Notes under the pieces: generated by a model
The model's database searches: none
Told to the model about the DNA's origin: nothing
The model's input: only the letters and a program-made list of their open reading frames with translations
Source of the DNA: Albifimbria verrucaria
Lineage: Eukaryota; Ascomycota; Sordariomycetes; Hypocreales; Stachybotryaceae
Direction: 5' to 3'
Assembly: GCA_020081605.1 (NCBI GenBank)
Contig: JAHREC010000013.1
Location: 4,774,001 to 4,838,000, forward strand
Length of the DNA stretch: 64,000 nt
Shown here: piece by piece, positions 35,942 through 49,039 of the stretch
Numbering within the stretch: the stretch's first letter is position 1
How the letters are laid out: each line of letters begins with the position of its first letter
Position numbers and translations under genes: made by a program

Positions 35942-36187
35942 TCATGCAGATTTGCGAGAAAGGCCGATGCGCCTGGTGTAATCACAGTTAACAAACCAAT
36001 CCATAGATATCAAGGGCGCAACACGCGTTAGCAGGACATACCGGAGCCCAGCTTCTATCGTCTCATTCGTGTCTCGTCCCTTGGCCTTCTCTTCCCTGTT
36101 GATTCTCGTCACAGCAGCGGAAATACCGATGAAAACCGCGAAAATGGGGTCTCCCACCCTGGAGATGATGTACGTAGGCGTAGGCAT
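35942..36187 (-). CDS. NCE101: NCE101-type small membrane protein
   Basis: Exon 1 36187-36042, intron 36041-35973 (69 nt, GTATGT...CAG), exon 2 35972-35942; 58 residues. The N-terminus MPTPTYIISRVGDPIFAVFI is followed by GISAAVTRINREEKAKGRDT and NETIEAGLRR then IGLSRKSA: one membrane helix and a basic tail, as in yeast Nce101, a protein named for non-classical export of leaderless proteins. The intron is a multiple of three with no stop, so the unspliced frame also reads through. The 3' end lies only 82 nt from that of the TTC36-like gene (convergent), and the start is 316 nt from RPL27 (divergent). Confidence 0.85.
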   Translation of the reverse strand: MPTPTYIISRVGDPIFAVFIGISAAVTRINREEKAKGRDTNETIEAGLRYVLLTRVAPLISMDWFVNCDYTRRIGLSRKSA

Positions 36188-36503
36188 GATCGCGACTGGA
36201 TAGCTGATGGGATGCAATTTCAATAGAGCAGCTGCTTGACCACCTTACATACCTCGAGTCGGCATAGACTACACGAGGACCACAGAAAAGCCACTAGTAC
36301 GGATTCTGCAATAGGCCAGCCCAGCTCCACGCACGGGCCAGGTCCTTAGACCTGATGGTCCTCACGTGATCCAGGACATGTGACTCGCTTGCCCCAATTG
36401 CCTAAACCCACAAACCCCAAATTTTACACCAAATTCACGGATCACGGTTTACGACGACGAAAACTTCCAACCAGCAAATTTCCCGACCACAACGCAGGGC
36501 AAA
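36188..36503. promoter_or_regulatory. shared upstream region of NCE101 and RPL27
   Basis: 316 nt between divergent starts, with a CACGTGATCC word near 36363 (CACGTG E-box core) and CA-rich DNA just before the RPL27 ATG. Confidence 0.5.
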
Positions 36504-37157
36504 ATGAAGTTCCTTAAGGTCGGCCGAGTCGCCATCATCACCCGCGGCAGATATGCCGGCAAGAAGGTACGAAAAGCATTCGATCCTGTCGCCTTCCGAA
36601 TCCATCCTGTTCCGTTGCGCGCATCTCAGTAAAGGGAAGGGAAAGAAGGGAAGCTGGATGTAGACGAGGACAGGAGAGGACGTGGAGAATGGACACACTC
36701 ACGATTCTGCGAAAGAACTGAAAAGCTGACCGGAATTGCTTCTTTACAGGTCGTCATCATCCAGCCCGTCGACAACGGCAACAAGCCTCACCCCTTCGGC
36801 CACGCCGTTGTTGCTGGCATTGAGCGCTACCCTCCAAGATCACCCGCCGCATGTCCAAGTCTCGCCAGGAGAAGCGCTCGAAGATCAAGCCCTTCATCAA
36901 GGTTATCAACTACAACCACCTGATGCCCACCCGTTACACTCTCGAGCTCGAGGGCCTGAAGGGTGCCGTCAGCGGCGAGACCTTCAAGGAGGTTACTCAG
37001 CGTGAGGATGCCAAGAAGAACGTGAAGAAGGTTCTGGAGGAGCGATACACCAGCGGCAAGAACCGATGGTTCTTCACCCCTCTGAGTATGTCCACGCACC
37101 CTGCAGTTCAAATGCTCCCAACATCAACATGTGCTAACCATGGGTGCAGAATTTTAA
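36504..37157 (+). CDS. RPL27: 60S ribosomal protein L27 (eL27)
   Basis: Structural protein of the large cytosolic subunit. Exon 1 36504-36566, intron 36567-36749 (183 nt), exon 2 36750-37085, intron 37086-37149 (64 nt), exon 3 37150-37157; 135 residues after repair, the family size. Exon 1 encodes [20 protein letters not shown] (KOW-type start). Exon 2 carries [40 protein letters not shown] and [13 protein letters not shown]. Exon 3 adds only the last two residues and the stop (8 nt). One C appears missing at 36834-36835 (ERYP), which shifts the frame in the middle of exon 2. Introns near the start codon are usual in fungal ribosomal protein genes. Confidence 0.96.
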
Positions 37158-37905
37158 AAAGATATCGTTTTCTCCATCACGGTTAGGGAGTTGGCGGGAT
37201 GTAAAGAGCATCGAATGGCACTTAGGAACCCCGGTTTATGGGCTCAATATGAAGTTCATTGAAACAATTTAACAGCCTCTTCACCTAACCTCGCCTTGCG
37301 TGTGTTGTAACGCCGGGATACCATGACCGATTTAACGTAGTAGATGCGTCTGGCTGCTTGTCACCAATAGAGACCAGTGAGCCGGTTATGGGGATGATGA
37401 AAAGGGAATCAGGCGGCGACAGAATAGTCTGTGTCTGATTACTGAATGAAAGTCCAATTACAAAAAAATATGTTGCCTTGGCCAAAAAACTCGATGCACC
37501 CATGCCAATCATGTTTTCATATTGTTCAATTTCTGTCCTAATCACGCCGACTTTCAACTCCACGTTTTCTATGAATTCGGGTTAAACGCCGTCTAAAGTA
37601 CATCAGATTAGACCTTCCATGATGCAATTCATGCAACTTCGACCCTGCGCTCTGCGCCCAGCTCTATAGCTACCTTATACACTCGTGACCCCGCGAAAGG
37701 CAAGCAGAATCATTCAAAAGCCACCAAAATTAGAAAGCTTCGCAAAAGGAGATAGTATGTACTAGAACAAATTCGAAACAGGGGCGTTGTGTGAAGGAAA
37801 GACTAGGCCCAGCGATCCCTACCCGCCCACCAAAACGCCGCCTGGACAAGATCGCGTTTTCGTTCCATGCTGGCAAAGGGCCAGGGTATGTAAAATTCAT
37901 GGCAT
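37158..37905. other. convergent intergenic region, no gene seen
   Basis: 748 nt between the 3' ends of RPL27 and the TPT transporter gene. No coding evidence. Confidence 0.5.
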
Positions 37906-39293
37906 TTACTTGGGGTTGCTGACCATCCAGCCCTTGGTGACATCGTGAGCCATCTTGTTGGAGGCATTGACGTACTCAGTGGCGTAGTTGGGAGCCAGGC
38001 CGCCAAAGAGGGTGAAAAGAACCATGACTGAGAAGACAATGATGCTGAGCTTGCGCAGGACCGGCTTGCGAGCACCGAACTCGGCCCAGTGGCGGTTGGC
38101 CTCGCCAATGTAACCCTTGAGCTGGTCATAGCCGAGCTTGTAGTAGACCATGCCACCAAGAGCAATGGAGTAACCGAAGAACTGAAGAGGAGTGACTGGA
38201 GTGCCCCAGATCATCATGGAAGCAGCAACCAGCATGATATCCTTAAGAACACCACAGATGGTGAGGACAACAGCAGAAGTCTTGCCAATCTGTGAAGAAT
38301 CCCGTTAGCCACCAACTTACTATTTGATGCGTCATAGGGATAAAACTTACCAGGAAAACAACGGAAACGTTAAGCATGAAGGCGCAGAGACCGTTGAGGA
38401 AGAAGGTGAAGAAACCAACGTTGTAGACATCGGCCATGGAGGCGTTGGGAACTTCCCAAACCATAGCGACAACTCCGTTCATAACAGCGCAAATAGGAGC
38501 GAAGTAGTAAAGAGACACGAGGGGATCCATCTTGAAGTCCGCAGAGCTCAGCAGGCGCTGGACCATGGTCAGACGCAGGGCCTCGAAAGCGACACCAAGA
38601 ATCTGGTAGGTGAAGCCAGCAAGATCGAAGTGAATCTCGCCCATGGTAGCGATGATGACACCCACAACAATGGCAGAAACGTTAAGGAACTGCTTCAAGT
38701 TGGGCTTGGCAACACCCAGAGTCCATCCAGAGAGGAGAACAGCAACAGGGGTGGTAGCCTTGAGCATCTGAATGAAGGCAACAGAGAGATAGAGATAGGC
38801 GACGTTTCCGCAAATCAGACTGAGACTGAAGAAGACACCGATGGGGACGACAGCACGAAGGTATACGCGACCCGTCATCTTAACCTTGTGGCGGCCATCG
38901 AGAACATTGGTGCAGCGAGCCAGAACCTGGGTGACAATGGTCGCGAACGTCAAGTGGTAGGTGGTGAGGATAACGGGGTAGCCTGGGAAGGGGTTAGCCA
39001 AAGCAGGATTTGTGGAAAGCGAGGAGACGACGTACGGAAGTTCAGGGTGTCGAGAATCCATTTGTTGAAGAGAATAACGGAAGAACTGAAGCCAATCCAG
39101 GTCCTGCGCAGAAAGTATCAGCAATGGCTCCATGAGATGCAGCGCGGCGTATGTGCAGGGCAACTCACACGACATAGAAGACCGGGTGCAGCGAGGGCGC
39201 GGCCGAAGGCTTCTCGATCTGAGGGTTGGAGGTAGGCAACGTGTCGGGGCGGACAACGTCGCCAGAGACGCGGGTCTTCTCCTCGCTAGACAT
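37906..39293 (-). CDS. TPT/DUF250 family transporter (SLC35-like)
   Basis: Triose-phosphate-translocator-type carrier of the drug/metabolite superfamily, expected in Golgi or ER membranes. Exons (minus): 39293-39169, 39103-39036, 38982-38351, 38289-37906, with introns of 65, 53 and 61 nt; 402 residues with no frame repair. About ten hydrophobic helices. Family features: TWIGFSSSVILFNKWIL at helix 1, ILTTYHLTFATIVTQVLARC, SLSLICGNVAYLYLSVAFIQ, MLKATTPVAVLLSGW, and near the C-terminus IGKTSAVVLTICGVLKDIML then FGYSIALGGMVYYKLGYDQL. The N-terminal 45 residues are hydrophilic; the C-terminal tail ends KGWMVSNPK. Sugar-nucleotide, phosphate or other anionic substrate cannot be told from sequence. 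Confidence 0.9.
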
Positions 39294-39873
39294 TGTTGCT
39301 TGCTGAGCAGGTTGATGTCGCTTCGGTGTGGAAGAGAAAGATGAAGGGCGAGAAAGGCTGACGTTGAAGAGTCGCTGAAGACAGATTTTAGGGGGACGCG
39401 CAAACGAGTGGACGGACAGCCAAGTCCTGCAACGGGTTAAAGGGAGTACGAGGGAGACCCGGAAAAAGGAGGGTGAGAATATGCAATTGGCGGGGTCGAA
39501 GAAAGGCCACCAAAAAGGCAAAGAAAATAAAGTAAGTTGAAAGATGCGACCGGGGCGGGCTGAATTGCTTCTTTGCGCACCAGAGCTGCGTGCCGCTGAG
39601 GGTTTGCGAATGCTGCAGTTGCGTGGTGGTGAGTGCAAAAGGGTTGAAGAAAGTTCTCTCCCTTGTTTAATTAAAAGAAGAAAGGGAAGGGGAAAATAGA
39701 CAGAGGAGCTCCTAGGGGGGCCACCAGAGAAAGGACTGTGGTGAAAAGGGCTGGGACTGGGTGACGGAAGCGGAAGGGGCAGCAAATAAAAACCAGAAGA
39801 AAAAAAAAGCGTCAATCCCTGAAATTGACCCTTTTCCAAGTACCTATCGCGGTACAGACTATTCTATTGGACT

Positions 39874-39893
39874 AAGGTAAGGTAAGGTAAGGC
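39874..39893 (+). repeat. microsatellite (AAGGT)4
   Basis: Four consecutive AAGGT-type 5-nt units; intergenic, upstream of the TPT transporter gene. Confidence 0.7.
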
Positions 39894-41044
39894 GCAGGCA
39901 AGCAGGTACAGGTACCGGTAAGGGTGTACATGCAGCTACATCCCGGTTCATGTCTCTGACGCGACTGCGACTTTGGACTGGGTCCTGGGATCTTCTCCAG
40001 CAAAGAAGCTACCAATACGGAGCCATAGGCGGCTGTTGTCCCCGAATCTACGGTAGATTTGACTGTTACGAGCCAACGCCACTCAGGGGTGGAGCAGGAT
40101 AAACAGGCCCCATCGGGATTGGTACAGTACATACCTAGGTGAGGTGATTGATTGATCACTGGATAGGCCGTGGCTATCTCCAGCCCTGACGAATCAAGTC
40201 GCCCACGTTGGACATCAGCTCGACGGCCAGGGAAGGCAAGGCAAAGGCCAGGGAAGGAAGAGGGTGCATTTCCGGCGAAACGCACCGTCTCCTTGCGCAA
40301 GCAGAATTGACTTGGCTACCACAGTAACTAATGCTCGGTAGGTATGTGCTCGGGCTGCGACCAGAAGAAGCCAGAACGGTTCCAGCGCAATCCAAGGCGA
40401 TGTAAGAGGTAAGGCATCTCTGTAATGCGTACCTACCCGTATTATGGGACCCGTCTCGTGTACCGACAGATCAAGCAGAGACCAAAATCCCTCCCCTGGG
40501 CCACGCACACACCACATCCTGTCGGTTGAGAGTGGGTGGGACGAAAGGGGTGGAATGCTGTGGCTTTGACATCCACCCCTAGAAATTTCAGAAGGAGATG
40601 ATCCATGCTTGGTAGGCTCCGCTATGTACAGAGTACCGTCGATGAAAATCGAGCAAGATTGGGGATAGATGCCAGCTAGCTACTTGTCGTCGACTGAACT
40701 GGCGGAGCCTTCCCGTGGCCCCTGGAATCAGAATGCGCATCGCATCAGTCGACTGTTTTACGCCCAGTCTCATGTTTGTTGCTTACGTCGCCTCGAGACC
40801 CCGTTTGGGGCAGGCCTGAAGCTCTGGTTTGTCCGTCTTCGTGACCCTGGCGATGCTGGCCGCCAGGTCGCATGCCAAGAAAACCTTTTTCTATTTTTCC
40901 TTCTGGAATTCGGCACAGCCAGTGCGTGTCGAACCCGTCTCATCCACTGACCCAATCTAAGACGAGTAGCGTGGACGAAGCTTGGCGATGGCCTTTGTCT
41001 CCAAAGCGTAACCGGACACTTCGTATCATCCCTGTCCTCATGCG

Positions 41045-41335
41045 CTAAATTGAATTGCTTCGTTCAGCAAGGAAATCGCTGGTCTTGATGGGCGCTGGCA
41101 CTGTACGCCTGTGGTCCTTTTCGGCTTGTAGATATGGCCGCAGAGGCCCGTAGAGGAGTAGGAGTTGAGAAAAAGTAAAACAAAGGGCCGTGAACACGAC
41201 GCACCATAAGAGCCCCTTGAACACAAGCTTCGGTTTGTAACAGCATGTTACCCATCCAGAAGACACAGCCTCTGGATCTTTCCCAGCCGTGTTTACAGTT
41301 ACGCACTCGAAACCGAATGCCGGTGACGTTGTCAT
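41045..41335 (-). CDS. possible small single-pass membrane protein
   Basis: A 96-residue frame from the ATG at 41335 (GCAATGACAACG context). Hydrophilic N-terminus, one clear hydrophobic helix at about residues 38-60 (LVFKGLLWCVVFTALCFTFS), then a basic tail with RPYLQAEKDHRRTVPAP. No family recognised. A different frame over the same interval is also open, so this may be chance. Confidence 0.28.
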   Translation of the reverse strand: MTTSPAFGFECVTVNTAGKDPEAVSSGWVTCCYKPKLVFKGLLWCVVFTALCFTFSQLLLLYGPLRPYLQAEKDHRRTVPAPIKTSDFLAERSNSI

Positions 41336-41900
41336 TGCGTTTCAGTAGTGGTCGTATCCCACCCGGTACACGAGGTTCTACTGTCTTCAGTGTTTAGCCA
41401 CAGATGTAATTATAGCAACTTTCGTATTGAAGATACCACGTCACGCCTCTCAACATCTGACACCGGTCAAGCCATGGGACTTTGCCAGCGATCGATAACG
41501 GCTAGATCGCGCCGTTGCACCTAAAGTGTCCCACACGTTACGAAGAGCTCTTGCCCGCGATCTGGTCCATCTTTCCTCGTGCTACTCACTTCAGATTGGC
41601 CCATCTAGGTGACACGGATCTTGTTGCTTTTGCTCAAAATATTCATGCATGAGACACGATGGTACATATATTTAGGTATTCGCAGTCAATATACGTGGAA
41701 AGTGGATGTGTTAGGTGGAAAAGGGAAGATGCGTAGTATCCAAACCATGATGACCCAATAAGTATCAAATTCATCATGGGAGAGTATCCAGCCACTGGGG
41801 TTGTCTGGAGCCAAAGCGTGACACATTTAGCCAAGATTCCTAACCACGACAAGCATGATATAAGCATATATAAGACACTTAATTCTTTCCAACATCAATT

Positions 41901-42281
41901 ATGGATTGGTTGACTCGGTTGTCAGGGCATTCATTCCCCAGGAATTAACCTCCAGAAGGGTTGTGGGAAGGACTCCGTAGAAACCCTTTCCGTCTTTTAC
42001 AGCACGGCTTCGTTTGGAGACGGCTGCTGGAGCCGTTCGATAACCCGATGCAGAAGTGCTCAATCAGAGACCATACACCGGTCTTCCTTCGGAACTATAC
42101 GCATCGGTTTGGGCCGTTTCTAGGATATCCTCCGTTGGAACACATGTTGACTACTCTGCTCTATTGGACGACATATAACGTGCTCAGCACCCACGAGGAA
42201 GAATTGCAAAGAACCCGGTTCCCAGGTATGTGGTTCCCATTCCTCGCTATCAACGAGTACGAGTATTATGCCCAAAATTAG
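41901..42281 (+). pseudogene. protein-like relic with one in-frame stop
   Basis: An ATG at 41901 opens a frame that meets TAA after 15 codons (41946-41948) and then stays open for 110 codons. The long part has protein-like text, for example RNPFRLLQHGFVWRRLLEPF and FPGMWFPFLAINEYEYYAQN. No splice site removes the stop. I do not recognise the family; it looks like a fragment of a decayed gene. Confidence 0.3.
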
Positions 42282-42390
42282 ACATCACAGAAGCATGGCA
42301 GTATTGGATCCAAAAGGGTGTGTGTGTCTGAATAAGGAGCAAACAGACGAAACCAGGTGCGGGTGGTCTTGAACTACGTAGTAAGCGGAT

Positions 42391-42763
42391 ATGACCATGA
42401 ATAGGCGAGTACTGTACATTGCTGATCAACATGTGCGAGGCGCTCAACTTGAGAAGATTGCGGATACCGTCCACATGAATGTCTCTACCGTCGAAGTGTC
42501 TTTCGACGACGAATGATCATCATTGATGGTGCGTTTCTCATCTTGGTATGGACAGTCGATCTTTGGAAGCTTCGTTTCAGAGTGTCGCTCAGTGTCTACC
42601 AAGTCTTTGCAAGGCTGGCCAACTTGGTGCTCGCCGATTGGCTCATCGGCCAGTGCGTCCATGGGTCCCCTTAATGAAATCTACCGACAAGGGGCTGATG
42701 ACGACGCTTATCAAGGCACTTGGAGGTATCTTCCGCGATCTGCACACGGACTATGGAGCGTAA
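42391..42763 (+). pseudogene. possible fragment of a STAND/NACHT-type protein
   Basis: One frame (to about 42517) reads GAQLEKIADTVHMNVSTVEV. A second frame continues with DGAFLILVWTVDLWKLRF, which is similar in layout to the segment after the NACHT ATPase in fungal NLR-like proteins (normally a DGxFLW motif). No P-loop is found nearby, so at most a degraded fragment remains. Confidence 0.22.
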
Positions 42764-44863
42764 CGACAGCCGTTCGGTGGTATAGGTTACCCAGGGTATA
42801 CCTGGGCATGGGCCGAAGATAGCCTGGATCATGTCGCATCGGTCAGTAGGCGACGTGCATCAAGTCTGTTGCAGAGATTCAGACGGGCTCAGTTCGGGCA
42901 TGTGAAAACAATCCAACAGCCGGTCTGTGACACCCAGGGAAAGGTCATTTTACGTTGACAAAAATCTAGACATACGCCCTGACCGTGATTCGCCCGAACG
43001 TTTAAAAGCCCCAGGGATCTAAAAACCCGCTCCCATCTTCTGTAGCCTTGTCCTTAGTGGCCTTGCGGGCGAGTGGGCGGGCTTCCACGGCCATTCAGGT
43101 TATTAAGAACCAATATTATGGAAATTGCGTGATTAAGTCCAACGGTAACCGAGATCAAACCCACCCACTGCCTTGCTTGCAAGATGATATGTGCACCAAC
43201 TACTTATAACAAACAAGACCAGACGGGCCCTCTTGCGAGTTGTGTGACGAAGCTCGTATACCTGCTTTGCTGAAATTGCACTCGACCACATCAACCACTG
43301 TCATGGCAACGTGCAACCAGCCCTGGCATGGTGTGGGATCAGCCGTCATCTTAGGAAATTGCGCCAGCGCGTGGTGGAGGTGACCATCCTACACCAACGG
43401 CACGAACGCACAGCAGAAGCGCCGGGGAGAGCAGAAGGCGGAGACCAGGGTAAATTGGAAGCGCGATCCATTTGATTGAAGCTTTGCCGACGCCTGGGAA
43501 CTACTCGTGCATTCTTACCATGCCTTGACTAGCACACGGAGGCGAGTCAGTAGCCGCAACTACAACCACGCTTGAGTCGAGGGATGAGCACCAGTGTAAG
43601 CCAATTTGAAAAGACCTTGCCTGCAACTACCCTGCAAAGCACGGGGGAATCATTTCCACTCAGCATGCCTAGGGGCTGGCTCTCTCTGATCGAAGCTGCC
43701 ATAGCGCTCTGACGCTCCAACCACAGGCGGGGATGGGAGATGGGGATGGGGCCACGTCTGATATACTGCCGATCTACATACTGGGAAACTGCGGTAAGCC
43801 GGGTCGGCCAGTTATCTAAAATTGACGTCCTATTTGGACGCAACCTGGTATGGGCTTGACTAACCGGCCAAGGTTGCATTGATCCTGCATGCCAACCGCA
43901 CGGGAGGCACTGGAACAAACAACAGGCCTGTTCTGCTACATTTCAGCCAGAGCCAACAGCGAAGTGTTGAGTTGTCTCGGGTGCCAAGATGGTCAAGCTT
44001 CTGAAGATTTGACAGCGCCCTGTCACCCGTCCGTCCATCCCCGTCTGAACTAGATGAAGCCGCCTGTGCGTCTCTTAGATAAGGATGTACGGACAAAATG
44101 CCCACCGCATACCTTTGGGTCACCTAAACACAACAAGTAATTATACCTAGCTAGGACCTTGCGTAGGAGACAGGCAGGCAGGTATGTAAGGTAGGTAGGT
44201 CGGTACGTAGGTGCCTGCTACTGGCCCTACAACTGGGTTACAGGCCGCCTGCAAAGTAATTCCAGCAAGGCGAGATCTATACTGTCCGCCTCCCTATGCA
44301 CCTTAGGCGAGGAGACTTGATGATGGTGGAAGATAGAGAGTTAACAGGTACGGAGTGGCAAGGTAGAGGTACCTCAACATTAGCGTTTTCCGGGCAAACT
44401 CTTGCTGGTGTTACCCCTGTTCTAGATGTGCAACGCCTCCTCTGGCGGTCGAGACACCAGCGACAAGGTATGGCAACGTTAGTGCAGTTCGAAGAGGGAT
44501 GTAGCGCAGTGTACGTGGCCAGGGGGTCGGTCAGTGATAGCGGATGGTGGTGGTGGGGTGGATACCAGGTACTTAGACCCAGGTCCCTTTTCCCTTTCCT
44601 GCTCATCCCCTGGCTCCAATTTATTGTTGGCCCCTCCATCACCGACTCTCCTTTTTCCTCCCCGCGACAACGCCAGATACTCAAAACACTTCTTGTCCCA
44701 AGAGGCAATTCCCGGGCATTGCTCTTTCTGCTGCCATCAAGCACTTCGTGAAGCTACCTTCTTCACTCCTGTCTGCAGTTCTGCCTTTCCAGAGCGTCTG
44801 TAGCGTCGCTTCTTGCATCCATCCCAATTCTCGTCAAAAGAGCCCAACCTCAATACCCCCACC

Positions 44864-46757
<1,894 letters not shown>

Positions 46758-49039
46758 ATAGAAAATGGAAGTGCGTCATGATTTGGGTGGGAACGAATAG
46801 AGCCGGCAATTTAGAGCCGTGGCGTGATTAGAGACAACGCGTATGTTTAAAGAAGCTATGTCAAGAGAGCGCTTTAAAATGTTTCAAGCATATGAGGGCA
46901 TGGGATGCTGGGATTTTGATGGTTTGATGGATAGATAAGATAATTGCATTGGGCTGTTGCCTTGATTCTCTTTTGCCCGACTCTGTGAAGTGTATTGGTG
47001 CTGTGTCCTGTAAAACACGGATAGTTGTTGCCAATGGCAGTGTAACACATTCGCCTCCAGCTTCGGGCTTGTTGGTCCATATAACATCGGAACCTCCCCT
47101 AATGTGACCGTGTTTAAGCATCATAAGCATCATAAGCATAACGCCAACGCCAGCCGTTGAAGACGGCCAATACCGCAATGCAATGCACCTGTAGGGTAGA
47201 TCATGTTTGACCAGGCAGGTCAGATTATGGAGCGCGCCCACTTTTCCACACCGAACCGTAGTTAATGAATGCTCGCAATTTAAGCCATTGCGCAGTGGAT
47301 GGTTTGGCAGAGTGCTCCGGCTGGGCAAGCTCTGTGGTCGAGAGGGATCTCGCACCCAATGATAGTCAACTACAACGCCTACAGCAAAACCTCGTTGGTC
47401 GGTGAGTGAGACAACATGCGTGCTCTAACCCCCTGCCACTTACATCATACGGGTTTATGTGGACAGGGGTAGTAAAAAAGTCTCGTTACTCATTTTTTTT
47501 GAAAGGATGAATGCGACGCTGCGGGGTGCATGTGTGTGCGTTATTCAGACGACGCAGAAGGCATGGTGACAAACCACCAGCTGAAAGGAATCAACGGTTG
47601 CACAGGGAGCCGACGAACGAGAAAACGGCCCAGAGAGGCCACAGACGGCTGCCGAATTGTCCTGGCCCAAGGTCTAGCAAGGGGTGGTACAGGAGCAGTG
47701 CCCAATCCACGATGGCATCTGGCTGGGATGGCTGACCTACTACGTGGTACACTAGCTGCAAGAGTCTTGCTACCCAGGACACAGGATAGGAGAGGAGACA
47801 GGAGACAGGGTCTTGGTGGAGCTCCCTCCGAGTGCGCAAGCAGAGCAGACAGCTTAGGTCAAGGCTGGTCTGGGCCACGAGGAGCCAGAGTGTGAGAGCG
47901 GGGAATCATCGTCTGTTCATGTGTAAGGCCTGAAGCAACCCGTGGAAAAGGGCTTTCAAAGCTGGGTCAGTTTGGACGCATTGGCCGATCGTTGGGTAAA
48001 TGTTGTGGGGAGTCCAGGCACACAATTCGATCACTAATAAGTATCGGTTCCTGAGGGCATGACACGACGACATAAACGCCTACTCCTCCCTTGTTGTCGA
48101 TCCCACCTAGAGCAGAATCACCAAATGGGGGCAGAGGGGAGCGAGGGACAAGGAGTTAGGAACATGCTGCTACGCTGAAAAGGACGGATGAGCATGAGCT
48201 GGAGCATGATTTTTGACAACAAAACCTCGCAACCCCGTGCCTGTGGTTTCTAGAGGCTATGGTGCTGTTCCTGAATTTGTTTCACAGATGAAGCGAAGCC
48301 GTCATTGTGATTCCATGCTGTTGTAAGTCTGGCCATTCCCGGCCGATAGGCCAGGCAAGCAAAGGCCAGATGACGAGGTAGCGACCACACCGGCCTCAGG
48401 TCGCTGCAGGTAGCCAACCATTTTGCACAAACAACGGAAAGTGTAGCCTTAACTCTGACTCTACCTCCAATCTGGGCCAAAAATCTGTGTGGCATGTAGG
48501 TCACAGGCTAACCCGGGTACTTCGTTTCTTTTTAACACCAAAACAGACGGTACCTTCCCTTGCCTTGGCACCCTTGATACGGTACCTACCCACCCATCCA
48601 CCTACTAACGGACGTACCTGCCTTGTCTTCCTTGCCTTATGAGAGTGGGCACTAATTAGTACCGCAGACCAGACCACACACTATCAAACCCTGCGAATTC
48701 ACCTCCGCGCTTCTTTGCATCGCACAGCGTCCAAGGGGATATTTGAGGTCTTGGAAACGACGGACTGAGGAGGGCATTGACTGCTCGTTCAACGTGCAGC
48801 CCCGCGCCGTTCATCATTCACGACACAGCTGGTTGAGTCGCGCAGCCCGCCGTTCCCCAAGCCGTCATCGCATCGCATCGCAACCCAGCTCACGGTCACC
48901 CCGTATCGATTTCCGCAACCCAGCGAACCCTGCTCGAACGAGGATGGGCACCACCACCGGACCCCGATGATTGTCGACTGATGCAAGTGTCTCTCGTTTC
49001 GCAGCCACCGAGGCCTGCTCGCCGCTTGTCAGCACGAAC
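46758..49039. other. 2.3-kb intergenic region, no gene seen
   Basis: Short frames only. Includes a small AGCATCATA repeat (47117-47140) and the C-rich 5' flank of the histidine kinase gene (about 48700-49039). Confidence 0.5.
47117..47140 (+). repeat. short tandem repeat AGCATCATA
   Basis: About 2.7 copies of a 9-nt unit in intergenic DNA downstream of the UGM gene. Confidence 0.6.

Larger units (their letters stand above)
39294..44863. other. 5.6-kb intergenic region with small relics
   Basis: Contains a GGTAA microsatellite (39874-39893), one possible small membrane protein (41045-41335, minus), two plus-strand protein-like relics (41901-42281 and about 42391-42763), and a cluster of TAGGTA words at about 44140-44215. 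No intact recognisable gene. Confidence 0.45.

Noticed and set aside
38324..39235. 303-codon open frame on the plus strand
   Set aside because: Antisense to the TPT transporter exons; acidic low-complexity text without family features.
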